Part shown: positions 1 through 7,355 of the stretch, piece after piece
Layout of the letters: every line of letters begins with the position of its first letter
How positions within the stretch are numbered: position 1 is the first letter of the stretch
Assembly: GCF_000504285.1 (NCBI RefSeq)
Contig: NZ_KI632511.1
Location: 2,725,372-2,789,371 of the forward strand
Length of the DNA stretch: 64,000 nt
From: Actinospica robiniae DSM 44927
GTDB taxonomy: Bacteria > Actinomycetota > Actinomycetes > Streptomycetales > Catenulisporaceae
Reading direction: 5' to 3'
Translations under genes and position numbers: made by a program
Notes under the pieces: model-generated
The model's input: the letters and a program-made list of their open reading frames with translations, nothing else
The model's database searches: none
Told to the model about the DNA's origin: nothing

Positions 1-899
1 AACTGGGCGGCATGTACCGGATGGAGCGCTCGGGCGTCCTCGGCGGCCTCAACCGGGTGCGCGCCATCCAGCTCAACGACGCGCACGTCTTCTGCCGCGA
101 GGACCAGGTCGAGCAGGAGGCGAGGGCCGCGCTGGCTCTCATCGGGGAGGCGCACCGCGCGCTGGGCATCGTGGGCGCGCGCTACCGGCTCTCTCTGCCC
201 GGCCCGGGCGCCAAGTACGTGGACAACCCGGCGATGTGGAGCCGTTCGATCGCATTGCTGCGCGAGATCCTGGCGGCGTCCGAGCTCGACTACGAGGAGG
301 CCGAGGGCGAGGCGGCGTTCTACGGCCCGAAGATCGACGTGCAGCTGGCCGACAGCGCCGGCCGCGAGTTCAGCCTGTCCACCGTCCAGGTCGACTTCCA
401 TCAGCCGGAGCAGTTCGACCTGCACTACATCGGCGCGGACGGCAACAAGCACCGGCCGGTGATGGTGCACCGCAGTGTCATCGGCAGCATCGAGCGCGCC
501 ATCTCACACGTGCTCGAGGTGCACGCGGGCAAGTTCCCGGCGTGGCTGGCTCCGGTCCAGGTGGCCGTCCTCCCGCTCAGCGACGCGGAACTCCCGTACG
601 CACAGGCCATCCGCGACCGCTGCCTGGAGCGGGGTCTGCGCGTCGAGCTCTACGCTCCGGACCGCGGCAGTCTCGGAGCCCGCATCCGCGAGGCCCGGCT
701 GGTGCCGTATCAGGCCGTGGTCGGCGCGAGCGAAGCAGCGAGCGGCGACATCTCGCTGCGCCTGCGGGACGGGCGGCGGCTCGCGGCGATGAAGATCGAG
801 CACGTACTCGCGCGCGTGCTCGAGCAGATCGCCCGCCGGGACGGCGCGCGACTCTGGGACGAAGAGCCGGCCGCGTCCGCGCCGAAGTCAGGCGAGTGA
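1..899 (+). CDS. thrS: threonyl-tRNA synthetase, C-terminal part (5' end outside window)
   Basis: Charges tRNA-Thr with threonine in the cytosol. About 298 residues are visible; the reading frame is open at the left edge, so the TGS, editing and early catalytic regions lie outside. Visible: motif 2 region (GGLNRVRAIQLNDAHVFC, with the Zn-binding His), AFYGPKI, the second Zn-ligand His in RPVMVHRSV, class II motif 3 (GSIERAISHVLE), and the anticodon-binding domain from about APVQVAVLPL to the end. The motif 2 stretch departs from the common actinobacterial form (RVRGFTQDDAHIFC or similar), which hints at an auxiliary rather than the housekeeping enzyme; this is an inference from memory of family sequences. 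The last 12 bases overlap the convergent TenA-like gene. Confidence 0.93.
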   Translation, partial: LGGMYRMERSGVLGGLNRVRAIQLNDAHVFCREDQVEQEARAALALIGEAHRALGIVGARYRLSLPGPGAKYVDNPAMWSRSIALLREILAASELDYEEAEGEAAFYGPKIDVQLADSAGREFSLSTVQVDFHQPEQFDLHYIGADGNKHRPVMVHRSVIGSIERAISHVLEVHAGKFPAWLAPVQVAVLPLSDAELPYAQAIRDRCLERGLRVELYAPDRGSLGARIREARLVPYQAVVGASEAASGDISLRLRDGRRLAAMKIEHVLARVLEQIARRDGARLWDEEPAASAPKSGE

Positions 900-1604
900 C
901 GTGAGTGCGCGGGCGTCGGCATCGACGAGGTCGGGCGCGCACTCGTCGGCGACGGTGTTCCAGAACATCAGCTCGTACGACTGGAACAGCCGGCCGTAGA
1001 TGAAGGCTTCCTCGCTGTCCCGCCCCGCGTCGATCCCGGCCTGGAGTGCGTCGGCCGCCAGGTCCTCGATGTCCGGGGCCGGGGCGGCGAAGAAGTCGAA
1101 GAAACCGCACGCCTCGTCGTCGAACCCGTACTGTTCGCGCATGGCGGCGGCCACGGCGCCGCAGTATCCGCCCCACGCGGCGAAGTTCGCCAGCAGCGCG
1201 ACGATCACGTCGGCGGGTTCGGCGTAGAGGCAGAGCCAGGCCACGTACGCCGGATACGCCTGGCAGCCCGCCTTGGGCTGGTAGGCCCGGAGCATGGCCG
1301 GGGACATGCCGATCGCGGTGCGCAGCGCGGCGAGCCGGCTCAGCGCCAGCGCCTCGCCGTCGGCGAGGGCGGAGAACAGCCGCCGGCTGTGCGGTTCGGC
1401 GCAGCGGCCGGCGACGGTCAGGAAGCTGCGCCAGTCGCTGTGCACGATGCGCGTCTCCTCCGCCGCGATGGTCGCGAACACCGAGCGCGGCGCCCGGCCG
1501 GAGGCGAGCAGCGGCAGCAGCCGGTTGCCGCCCTCGGCCGGCGCGAGCGTCCCGCGGGCCATGGCGAGCACGTCGCGCGCTGAGCGGGCCGAGGTGAGCA
1601 GCAT
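888..1604 (-). CDS. TenA/THI-4/PQQC-family (haem-oxygenase fold) protein
   Basis: 238 residues, all-helical, typical of the TenA-like group that actinomycete annotations often call a transcriptional regulator. Recognisable stretches are PKAGCQAYPAYVAWL, LLANFAAWGGYCGAV and FFDFFAAP, which match the TenA-like core. True TenA hydrolyses thiamine degradation products, but no TPP riboswitch or thi gene is nearby and the residues needed for thiaminase activity were not verified, so the substrate is open. ATG at 1604 has an AGAAGG ribosome binding site 5 bases away. Its 3' end overlaps the end of the thrS gene by 12 bp in convergent orientation. Confidence 0.75.
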   Translation of the reverse strand: MLLTSARSARDVLAMARGTLAPAEGGNRLLPLLASGRAPRSVFATIAAEETRIVHSDWRSFLTVAGRCAEPHSRRLFSALADGEALALSRLAALRTAIGMSPAMLRAYQPKAGCQAYPAYVAWLCLYAEPADVIVALLANFAAWGGYCGAVAAAMREQYGFDDEACGFFDFFAAPAPDIEDLAADALQAGIDAGRDSEEAFIYGRLFQSYELMFWNTVADECAPDLVDADARALTSLA

Positions 1605-1766
1605 GGAGCCTTCTTCCGTCGCCGGGCGCTGCGCCGAACCGCAGTCGGCGAACAGCCTAAATCAGGACACATCGGAAACCGCGTCAGCCCGCGCCGGGCC
1701 GCGCCCGGCGGCCACTGCGCCGGGCGGACGGGGGCGCGTGAGGGAACGCGCGCCCTGTCGGCTAAC

Positions 1767-1785
1767 CTAGGTTAGGCATACCTTA
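1767..1785 (+). promoter_or_regulatory. iron box (DtxR/IdeR/DmdR-type operator) upstream of efeU
   Basis: CTAGGTTAGGCATACCTTA matches about 15 of 19 positions of the actinobacterial iron box TTAGGTTAGGCTAACCTAA. It overlaps a second palindrome, TAACCTAGGTTA (1763-1774). It lies 44 bp before the chosen efeU start. Fe(II)-bound DtxR-family repressor is expected to shut the operon off in iron-replete cells. Confidence 0.85.
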
Positions 1786-1828
1786 ATAAGGACTGCCTAC
1801 CCTTATCGAATTGGACGGGACGCTCGCG

Positions 1829-3442
1829 ATGCTGCCTACCTTCGTCATCGGCCTGCGGGAAGGACTCGAGGCCTCGCTCATCGTCGGGATCATCGCGGCC
1901 TTCCTCAGCCGGCAGGGCCGCCGCGATCTGCTGCGCTGGGTCTACCTCGGCGTCGGCCTCGCGGTGCTGCTGTGCATCGGGGTGGGCGCCACGCTCGAAG
2001 CGGTCTCGGCCGACCTGCCGCAGCGTCAGCAGGAGGGCCTCGAGACGGTCGTGGGTGTGCTGGCCGTCGGCATGGTCACGTACATGGTCGTGTGGATGAA
2101 GCAGCACTCGCGCGAACTCAAGCGGCAGCTCGAGGGGCTGGCCGCGGAGGCGATGGGCGAGGGCGGCGGACGCGGCGGCCGGGCGATGGTGGTGATGGCC
2201 TTCCTCGCCGTGCTGCGCGAGGGCTTCGAGACCGTCGTGTTCCTGCTCGCCGCGTTCAACGAGAACAACGGCGGCACGGCCGAGGCGGCCGGCGGCGCGG
2301 TGGCCGGCATCCTGCTCGCGGTGCTGCTGGGCTACGGGATCTACCGCGGCGGGGTCAAGCTCAACCTCTCCAAGTTCTTCCGCGGCACCGGGATCGTGCT
2401 GGTCCTGGTCGCGGCCGGGCTCGTGGTCACGGCGCTGCACACCGCGCACGAGGCGGGCTGGCTGGACGCGGGGCAGAGCTCGACGGTGGACCTGACCTGG
2501 CTGGTGTCTCCCGGCTCGGTCCAGTCCGCGCTGCTGACCGGCATGCTCGGGGTGCAGGAGCACCCGGTGCTGATCGAGGTGATCGGCTGGTTCGCCTACC
2601 TGGTCCCGGTGGGCGCGTTCGTGGCCTGGCCGCCGAACCGGCCGGTCTCCCGGCGCGCGCTGATCAAGGGCGGCTCGGCGCTGGCCGGGCTCGGCGTCCT
2701 GGCGACGGCGCTGCTGGTCGCCTTCGCCCCGTCCGCCCCCGCCGCGGATCCGGCCACCAGCGCGGGCTCCTTCAGTGCGCAGCTCGCCGGCACGCCCGGC
2801 CAGACGGCCGTGGTGCGGACGATCGCGCAGAGCCCGGCGGGCGGCACGTCCGGCTCCGCCGCGACGTCGATCACCCTGCACCGCAGCGGATCCGCGCAGC
2901 ACGCCGGGCTCGCCGCCGACGTCTACACGGCCACCGTGCCCGGCGGCGCGTCGGCGAGCCGGCCGGCGCAGCTGACGTTCGAGCAGGTCGCCGCGCTCAA
3001 CGGGGGCAGGCTGCCGCTGGGCGTGCGCACGACCGACGCGAACGCGACGGTGCAGGTGCACTACACCGACAGCAGCGTGCTGACCGCGTGGGTCGAGCCG
3101 CGCACCGGCCGCGTCCTCGACCTGCGCTGGACCGAAAGCGTGCTCGCCACCCTGACGGGCACTCAGGTCGGCACGGTTCCGCTGGACAGCCCCGTCGCCA
3201 CCGGTACGGCCGCGATGCCGGCGGCCGACTCGGCCGCCGCCGCGTCGGCCGCTCGCGCGGATCTGACGGCCCTGGACCGGCATTCCGGCCTGGCCGAGGG
3301 CGCGGAGGCAGCCGGCACCCTCGCCGTGCTCGCCTTGCTGGGCACGGCCGCGCTGGTGCTGACGGAGCGTCGGAAGCGTGAGCGCGTCGCGGTGACGCAC
3401 GTCACCCGCGCCCCGGCCGCGTCGACTGCCGATCAGGTCTGA
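1829..3442 (+). CDS. efeU: EfeU/FTR1-type iron permease with long C-terminal extracytoplasmic extension
   Basis: Membrane permease of the EfeUOB ferrous-iron importer. It begins MLPTFVIGLREGLEASLIVG with the first REGLE iron-binding motif at residues 10-14; the second, REGFE, is near residue 130. Seven or so hydrophobic segments occupy the first 300 residues. ATG 1829 is chosen because it gives the canonical EfeU N-terminus and follows GGACGGGA; a TTG at 1811 is in frame. Typical EfeU is about 280 residues, but this protein has 537: after the permease come about 190 polar Ala/Thr/Ser-rich residues (roughly 305-490), one further membrane helix (LAVLALLGTAALVLTE) and a basic tail. The extension recalls PorA/DUF3068-like extracytoplasmic regions, weakly. 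An iron box precedes it and efeO-efeB follow. Confidence 0.92.
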   Translation: MLPTFVIGLREGLEASLIVGIIAAFLSRQGRRDLLRWVYLGVGLAVLLCIGVGATLEAVSADLPQRQQEGLETVVGVLAVGMVTYMVVWMKQHSRELKRQLEGLAAEAMGEGGGRGGRAMVVMAFLAVLREGFETVVFLLAAFNENNGGTAEAAGGAVAGILLAVLLGYGIYRGGVKLNLSKFFRGTGIVLVLVAAGLVVTALHTAHEAGWLDAGQSSTVDLTWLVSPGSVQSALLTGMLGVQEHPVLIEVIGWFAYLVPVGAFVAWPPNRPVSRRALIKGGSALAGLGVLATALLVAFAPSAPAADPATSAGSFSAQLAGTPGQTAVVRTIAQSPAGGTSGSAATSITLHRSGSAQHAGLAADVYTATVPGGASASRPAQLTFEQVAALNGGRLPLGVRTTDANATVQVHYTDSSVLTAWVEPRTGRVLDLRWTESVLATLTGTQVGTVPLDSPVATGTAAMPAADSAAAASAARADLTALDRHSGLAEGAEAAGTLAVLALLGTAALVLTERRKRERVAVTHVTRAPAASTADQV

Positions 3443-3443
3443 C

Positions 3444-3462
3444 TTAGGCTAGCCTTACCTAA
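3444..3462 (+). promoter_or_regulatory. iron box upstream of efeO
   Basis: TTAGGCTAGCCTTACCTAA matches about 16 of 19 positions of the iron box consensus. It starts 2 bases after the efeU stop codon and ends 37 bases before the efeO GTG. So efeOB probably has its own iron-regulated promoter in addition to read-through from efeU. Confidence 0.88.
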
Positions 3463-3499
3463 CAACAGCTCAGCGCTTCGTTCCTCGACAGGAGAACCC

Positions 3500-4702
3500 G
3501 TGCCCACCATCCCCGCCGCCCGCCGCCCGCGAGCCGTCCTCGCGATATCCCTGGCCGCGGTCACCGCGGCCGGCGCCCTGGCCGGATGCAGCTCGTCCTC
3601 CTCGGCCAAGGCCGACGCCGCGAGCACGCAGAGTGCCGGCGGCGACCCGCACAAGGCGAGCGTCACCATCACCGCGGCGAGCGGGTGCAGCTCGGACAAG
3701 ACCAGCTTCGCGGCGGGCGCGATCACCTTCGCGATCACCAACAAGGACGCCACCGCCGTCAGCGAGGTCGAGCTGCAGAGCGGGCAGCGGATCGTGGGCG
3801 AGAAGGAGAACCTTCCGCCCGGCTTCTCCGGCAGCTTCTCGGTGACCGTGGACGCCGGCACGTACACCCTCTACTGCCCCGGCGCGGCGCAGGAGAACAC
3901 CACGATCACGGTCACCGGCAAGGCCGCGAGCAGCGGCGACTCCAGCGTGGACGCGCTGCTCGCGCAGGGCACCAAGGAGTACGCGACCTACGTCACCAGC
4001 CAGATCACCTACCTGCTGCAGACCGCCCAGGCGCTCGACACCGCCCTGCAGGGCAGCGATCTGACCGCGGCTCAGCAGGCCTACATGAAGGCGCGGCCGT
4101 ACTACGAGAAGATCGAGCCGGTCGCCGAGTCCTTCACCGTCGGCAAGGACAACCTCGACAGCGACATCGACGCCCGCGTCGACGACGTGCCGGCCAGCCA
4201 GTGGGAGGGCTTCCACCGGATCGAGAAGGGCCTGTTCCAGGACAAGAGCCTGAGCGGCCTGGCCACCTACGGCGACGGCCTGGTGGCCGACGTCAAGAAG
4301 CTCCAGTCGCTCACCACCGGCCTGACCTACAAGCCGTACGAGCTCGCCAACGGCGCGCAGGACCTGCTCGACGAGGTGGCCAGCAGCAAGATCACCGGCG
4401 AGGAGGAGCGCTACTCGCACATCGACCTGCTCGACTTCCAGGCCAACGACGAGGGCGCGGAGCAGGCCTTCGCCGCGCTGCAGCCCGCGCTGGCCAAGAT
4501 CGACGCGTCGCTGACCTCGAACATCGCGCAGCAGTTCAGCGCGCTGGACAAGCTGGTGGACACCTACCGCACCGGTGCGAACGCCTCCGGCTTCCAGCTC
4601 TACACCGCCCTGACCGACACCGACAAGCAGAAGCTCGCCGCCGCGGTCAAGGCCGTGCAGGAGCCGCTCTCGCAGGTCGCGGCGAAGGTCGCGAGCGCCT
4701 GA
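3500..4702 (+). CDS. efeO: EfeO iron-binding lipoprotein (cupredoxin domain plus M75 peptidase-like domain)
   Basis: Extracytoplasmic iron-binding partner of EfeU, 400 residues, the usual full-length size. The N-terminus is a lipoprotein signal with lipobox LAGC (Cys near 30). An EfeO-type cupredoxin domain spans about residues 50-140 (ending TYTLYCPGAAQENTTITV), followed by the helical M75/imelysin domain with the signature HRIE (GFHRIEKGLF) that supplies metal ligands. GTG 3500 follows AGGAGA at good spacing. Its stop codon TGA overlaps the efeB ATG (TGATG), so the two are translationally coupled. Confidence 0.95.
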   Translation: MPTIPAARRPRAVLAISLAAVTAAGALAGCSSSSSAKADAASTQSAGGDPHKASVTITAASGCSSDKTSFAAGAITFAITNKDATAVSEVELQSGQRIVGEKENLPPGFSGSFSVTVDAGTYTLYCPGAAQENTTITVTGKAASSGDSSVDALLAQGTKEYATYVTSQITYLLQTAQALDTALQGSDLTAAQQAYMKARPYYEKIEPVAESFTVGKDNLDSDIDARVDDVPASQWEGFHRIEKGLFQDKSLSGLATYGDGLVADVKKLQSLTTGLTYKPYELANGAQDLLDEVASSKITGEEERYSHIDLLDFQANDEGAEQAFAALQPALAKIDASLTSNIAQQFSALDKLVDTYRTGANASGFQLYTALTDTDKQKLAAAVKAVQEPLSQVAAKVASA

Positions 4703-6000
4703 TGGACGAGCCTGAGACGGTGAGCGCGGGCCCCGCGGGCGGCGGCGGCACCAGCCGGCGCACGCTGCTGGGCCGCACCCTCGGCGCCGCCGGAGTGGTC
4801 GCGGCGTCGGGCGGCGCCGGGTACGGCGTGGCCCGGGCGGCCGGATCCTCCGGCGGCGCCGCCCCCGCGGCGTCCACCTCCGACCTGGTCGCCTTCTACG
4901 GCGGGCACCAGGGCGGCATCGCCACCCCGGCGCAGGACCGGCTGGCCTTCGCCGCGTTCGACGTCACCAGCACCAGCGCCACCGATCTGCAGGTCATGCT
5001 GGGCACCTGGGCCGCCGCGGCGGCGCAGATGACCCGCGGCCTGCCGATCGGCGCGGTGGAGACCGACCCGCAGGCCCCGCCGATCGACACCGGCGAGGCC
5101 GACGGGCTCGGCGCCTCCTCGCTCACCGTCACCGTGGGCTTCGGCCCGGGCCTGTTCGACCAGCGCTTCGGCCTGGCCTCCAAGCGCCCGGCCGCCCTGG
5201 CCGACCTGCCGACGCTGCCCGGCGACGGCTCGCTGCAGCAGGCCCGCAGCGGCGGCGACCTGTGCGTGCAGGCCTGCGCGGACGACCCGACGGTGGCCTT
5301 CCACGTGATCCGCAACTTCGCCCGGCTCGCCCGCGGCACCGCGGTGATCCGCTGGTCCCAGCTCGGTTTCGGCCGCACCTCGTCCACCTCCACGACCCAG
5401 CAGACCGAGCGCAACCTGATGGGCTTCAAGGACGGCACCCGCAACATCAAGGGCGAGGACGGCGCCGACCTCGACGACTACGTGTGGGTGGGCCGGGAGA
5501 CCGACCAGCCGTGGATGCGCGGCGGCAGCTACCTGGTCGCCCGCCGGATCAGGATGCTGATCGAGTCCTGGGACACCGACTTCCTCTCCGACCAGGAGAA
5601 CGTCTTCGGCCGGTACAAGACCAACGGCGCGCCGCTGGGCGGGAAGAACGAGTTCGACACCCCGGACCTGGCCGCCAAGGGCGCCGACGGCAAGCCGGTC
5701 ATCCCGCTCAACGCGCACATCCGGCTGGCCAGCCCGTCGACCAACGCCAACCAGAAGATCCTGCGCCGCGGCTACTCCTACACCGACGGCATCGACGCGG
5801 ACACCGGCCTGCTCGACGCCGGCCTGTTCTTCCTGGCCTACCAGAAGGATCCGCGCAAGCAGTTCGTGCCGATCCAGCGCAAGCTCGGCCAGCAGGACAG
5901 CCTCAACGAGTACATCCGGCACACCGGCAGCGCCTTGTTCGCGGTGCCGCCGGGGCTGTCCGCGGCCGGCGACTGGTGGGGCAAGGAGCTGTTCATCTAG
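4702..6000 (+). CDS. efeB: EfeB, Tat-exported dye-decolourising haem peroxidase
   Basis: Third component of the Efe iron system: a DyP-type haem peroxidase proposed to oxidise ferrous iron or act on haem outside the membrane. 432 residues. Tat signal SRRTLLGRTLGAAGVVAASG at about residues 16-35. The DyP hallmark GFKDGTRNI supplies the catalytic Asp; the proximal His lies in NAHIRLASP and the haem-site Arg in RRGYSY. The ATG overlaps the efeO stop. A strong hairpin follows 10 bases after the stop codon and closes the operon. Confidence 0.95.
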   Translation: MDEPETVSAGPAGGGGTSRRTLLGRTLGAAGVVAASGGAGYGVARAAGSSGGAAPAASTSDLVAFYGGHQGGIATPAQDRLAFAAFDVTSTSATDLQVMLGTWAAAAAQMTRGLPIGAVETDPQAPPIDTGEADGLGASSLTVTVGFGPGLFDQRFGLASKRPAALADLPTLPGDGSLQQARSGGDLCVQACADDPTVAFHVIRNFARLARGTAVIRWSQLGFGRTSSTSTTQQTERNLMGFKDGTRNIKGEDGADLDDYVWVGRETDQPWMRGGSYLVARRIRMLIESWDTDFLSDQENVFGRYKTNGAPLGGKNEFDTPDLAAKGADGKPVIPLNAHIRLASPSTNANQKILRRGYSYTDGIDADTGLLDAGLFFLAYQKDPRKQFVPIQRKLGQQDSLNEYIRHTGSALFAVPPGLSAAGDWWGKELFI

Positions 6001-6010
6001 GACCGGTGCC

Positions 6011-6042
6011 CGGTGCCCGTCGGGATCGGCCGACGGGCACCG
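6011..6042 (+). terminator. hairpin terminator of the efeUOB operon
   Basis: Perfect 13-bp inverted repeat CGGTGCCCGTCGG / CCGACGGGCACCG around a 6-base loop, 10 bases after the efeB stop. There is no long T run, as is usual in high-GC actinomycetes. Confidence 0.8.
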
Positions 6043-6125
6043 GACACCCCTGCTTGCCTACGCGCAGCCTCAAGCTCTAGATTTCCTTGCCCGCACATCG
6101 GTGCGGGCTCTAAAGGGGGATCTCG

Positions 6126-7238
6126 GTGGATGCGCAGGGCGCATGGACGGCAGGCGCGCAGGTGCGTCTGCGCCCGACGGCTTGGCAGCGGGCGCCGTTC
6201 TTACTGGTTTTCGCGATCTTGCCGACGGAGATGATAGTGATCTCCCCGTCCGTCGGAATCGCCCTCGCGGCTCCGCCGCTGGCCGCGGCGCTCGGCACCT
6301 GGCTCCTGCTCGGTCGTGCCGGGGTCGAACTCACCCCGGAGGGCGCGATCGTCCGCACCCTGCGCCGACGGCAGATCGCGTGGCGCGACGTCCAGTACGT
6401 TCAGATCCAGCGCTTCTCCGGCAATCGCGTCGTCGTGCTCTACGAAGCCGGCGGACGGCGCACCCGGCTGCGCGCGCCGAGTACCGGATTCCTGAACTGG
6501 GACAAGCGGTTCGAGGAGAAGGCCGACGTCATCGGCCGGTGGTGGGAGACGCATCGCGGCGTCCAGGACTCCGTCCAGGCCAGCGTCGAGCTCGGCGGCG
6601 GGTGGGGCGCGGGCGGCTGGAACGCGCGGAACCCGGGCGCGTGGTGGCGCCCGACCTCGCGCATACGCCTGGCCACCGTGCAGATCGTGATGATCCTGAT
6701 GCTGCTGGGCTCCCTGACCCTTCAGGCGTTCACAGGCTTCGTCCTCGCACCGGCCGGCGACTCGGACGGCGGTCCCGGCGTCCTGTCCGCCACCATCTGC
6801 CTGGTCGTCACCTGCCTGCTCGTCGAGGCGGCGAGGGTCTTCGCGGTGAACGCCGGGGTCACCGCCCGAGCCGAAGGGCTGCAGGTACACAAACAGCGCG
6901 GCCGCCTGCTGCCGTGGACCGAGATCGCCTCGTTCTCGGTCGAGACCACCTGGCACGGCAGCCGCCTCGTCGCCCATGAGGTGTCCGGGCGGCGTACCCG
7001 GCTCTCCGGCCCCCGGATCGGCTTCCTGCTGTGGGACGACGACTTCGCGGCCAAGGCGTGGGCCGTCGACGGTTGGTGGCGCGCCGCGACCGGTGCCACG
7101 GCTCCACCGCTCGACCTGAGCGGCGTGCGCAGGGCCGCGGGATGGAAGAAAGTGCTGGTCGGCCTGGTCGCCGCGGCCCTCACCGCCGAGTTGCTCCTCG
7201 GCGCTCTCGTATCGCTGCTGCTCCTGACGTTCGCGTGA
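6126..7238 (+). CDS. membrane protein with two tandem PH-like modules
   Basis: 370 residues, function unknown. Two hydrophobic hairpins (about 25-65 and 180-235) plus a C-terminal helix (about 345-370) anchor it in the membrane. Each hairpin is followed by a cytosolic beta-rich module resembling bacterial PH domains. The modules are paralogous: GRRTRLRAPSTGFLNWDKRF (about 115-135) corresponds to GRRTRLSGPRIGFLLWDDDF (about 285-305), and both end in GRWW or DGWW. GTG 6126 follows GGGGGAT. It lies alone between two terminators, so it is probably transcribed by itself. Confidence 0.7.
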   Translation: MDAQGAWTAGAQVRLRPTAWQRAPFLLVFAILPTEMIVISPSVGIALAAPPLAAALGTWLLLGRAGVELTPEGAIVRTLRRRQIAWRDVQYVQIQRFSGNRVVVLYEAGGRRTRLRAPSTGFLNWDKRFEEKADVIGRWWETHRGVQDSVQASVELGGGWGAGGWNARNPGAWWRPTSRIRLATVQIVMILMLLGSLTLQAFTGFVLAPAGDSDGGPGVLSATICLVVTCLLVEAARVFAVNAGVTARAEGLQVHKQRGRLLPWTEIASFSVETTWHGSRLVAHEVSGRRTRLSGPRIGFLLWDDDFAAKAWAVDGWWRAATGATAPPLDLSGVRRAAGWKKVLVGLVAAALTAELLLGALVSLLLLTFA

Positions 7239-7276
7239 GCCCCGCGGACGGCATCCACCGAATGCAGTAGCACCCC

Positions 7277-7320
7277 ACGGCCCGCCGGGCAGGCTCGAGT
7301 GGCCCCGCCCGGCGGGCCGT
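7277..7320 (+). terminator. hairpin terminator after the PH-like gene
   Basis: Perfect 14-bp inverted repeat ACGGCCCGCCGGGC / GCCCGGCGGGCCGT separated by 16 bases, between the PH-like gene and the FAD monooxygenase. Confidence 0.75.
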
Positions 7321-7355
7321 GCTGCCGTAGGAAGGAGCGGCAGGAGGAGGTTGCC

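Noticed and set aside
888-1604. Thiamine salvage role for the TenA-like protein
   Set aside because: No thi genes or TPP riboswitch nearby and the thiaminase residues were not confirmed, so only the fold was assigned.
3586-4701. Long frame running into efeB from inside efeO
   Set aside because: Translation before the efeB ATG is Arg/Gly-rich noise; the efeO frame has a lipobox and the EfeO domains, and efeB has its own ATG with a Tat signal.
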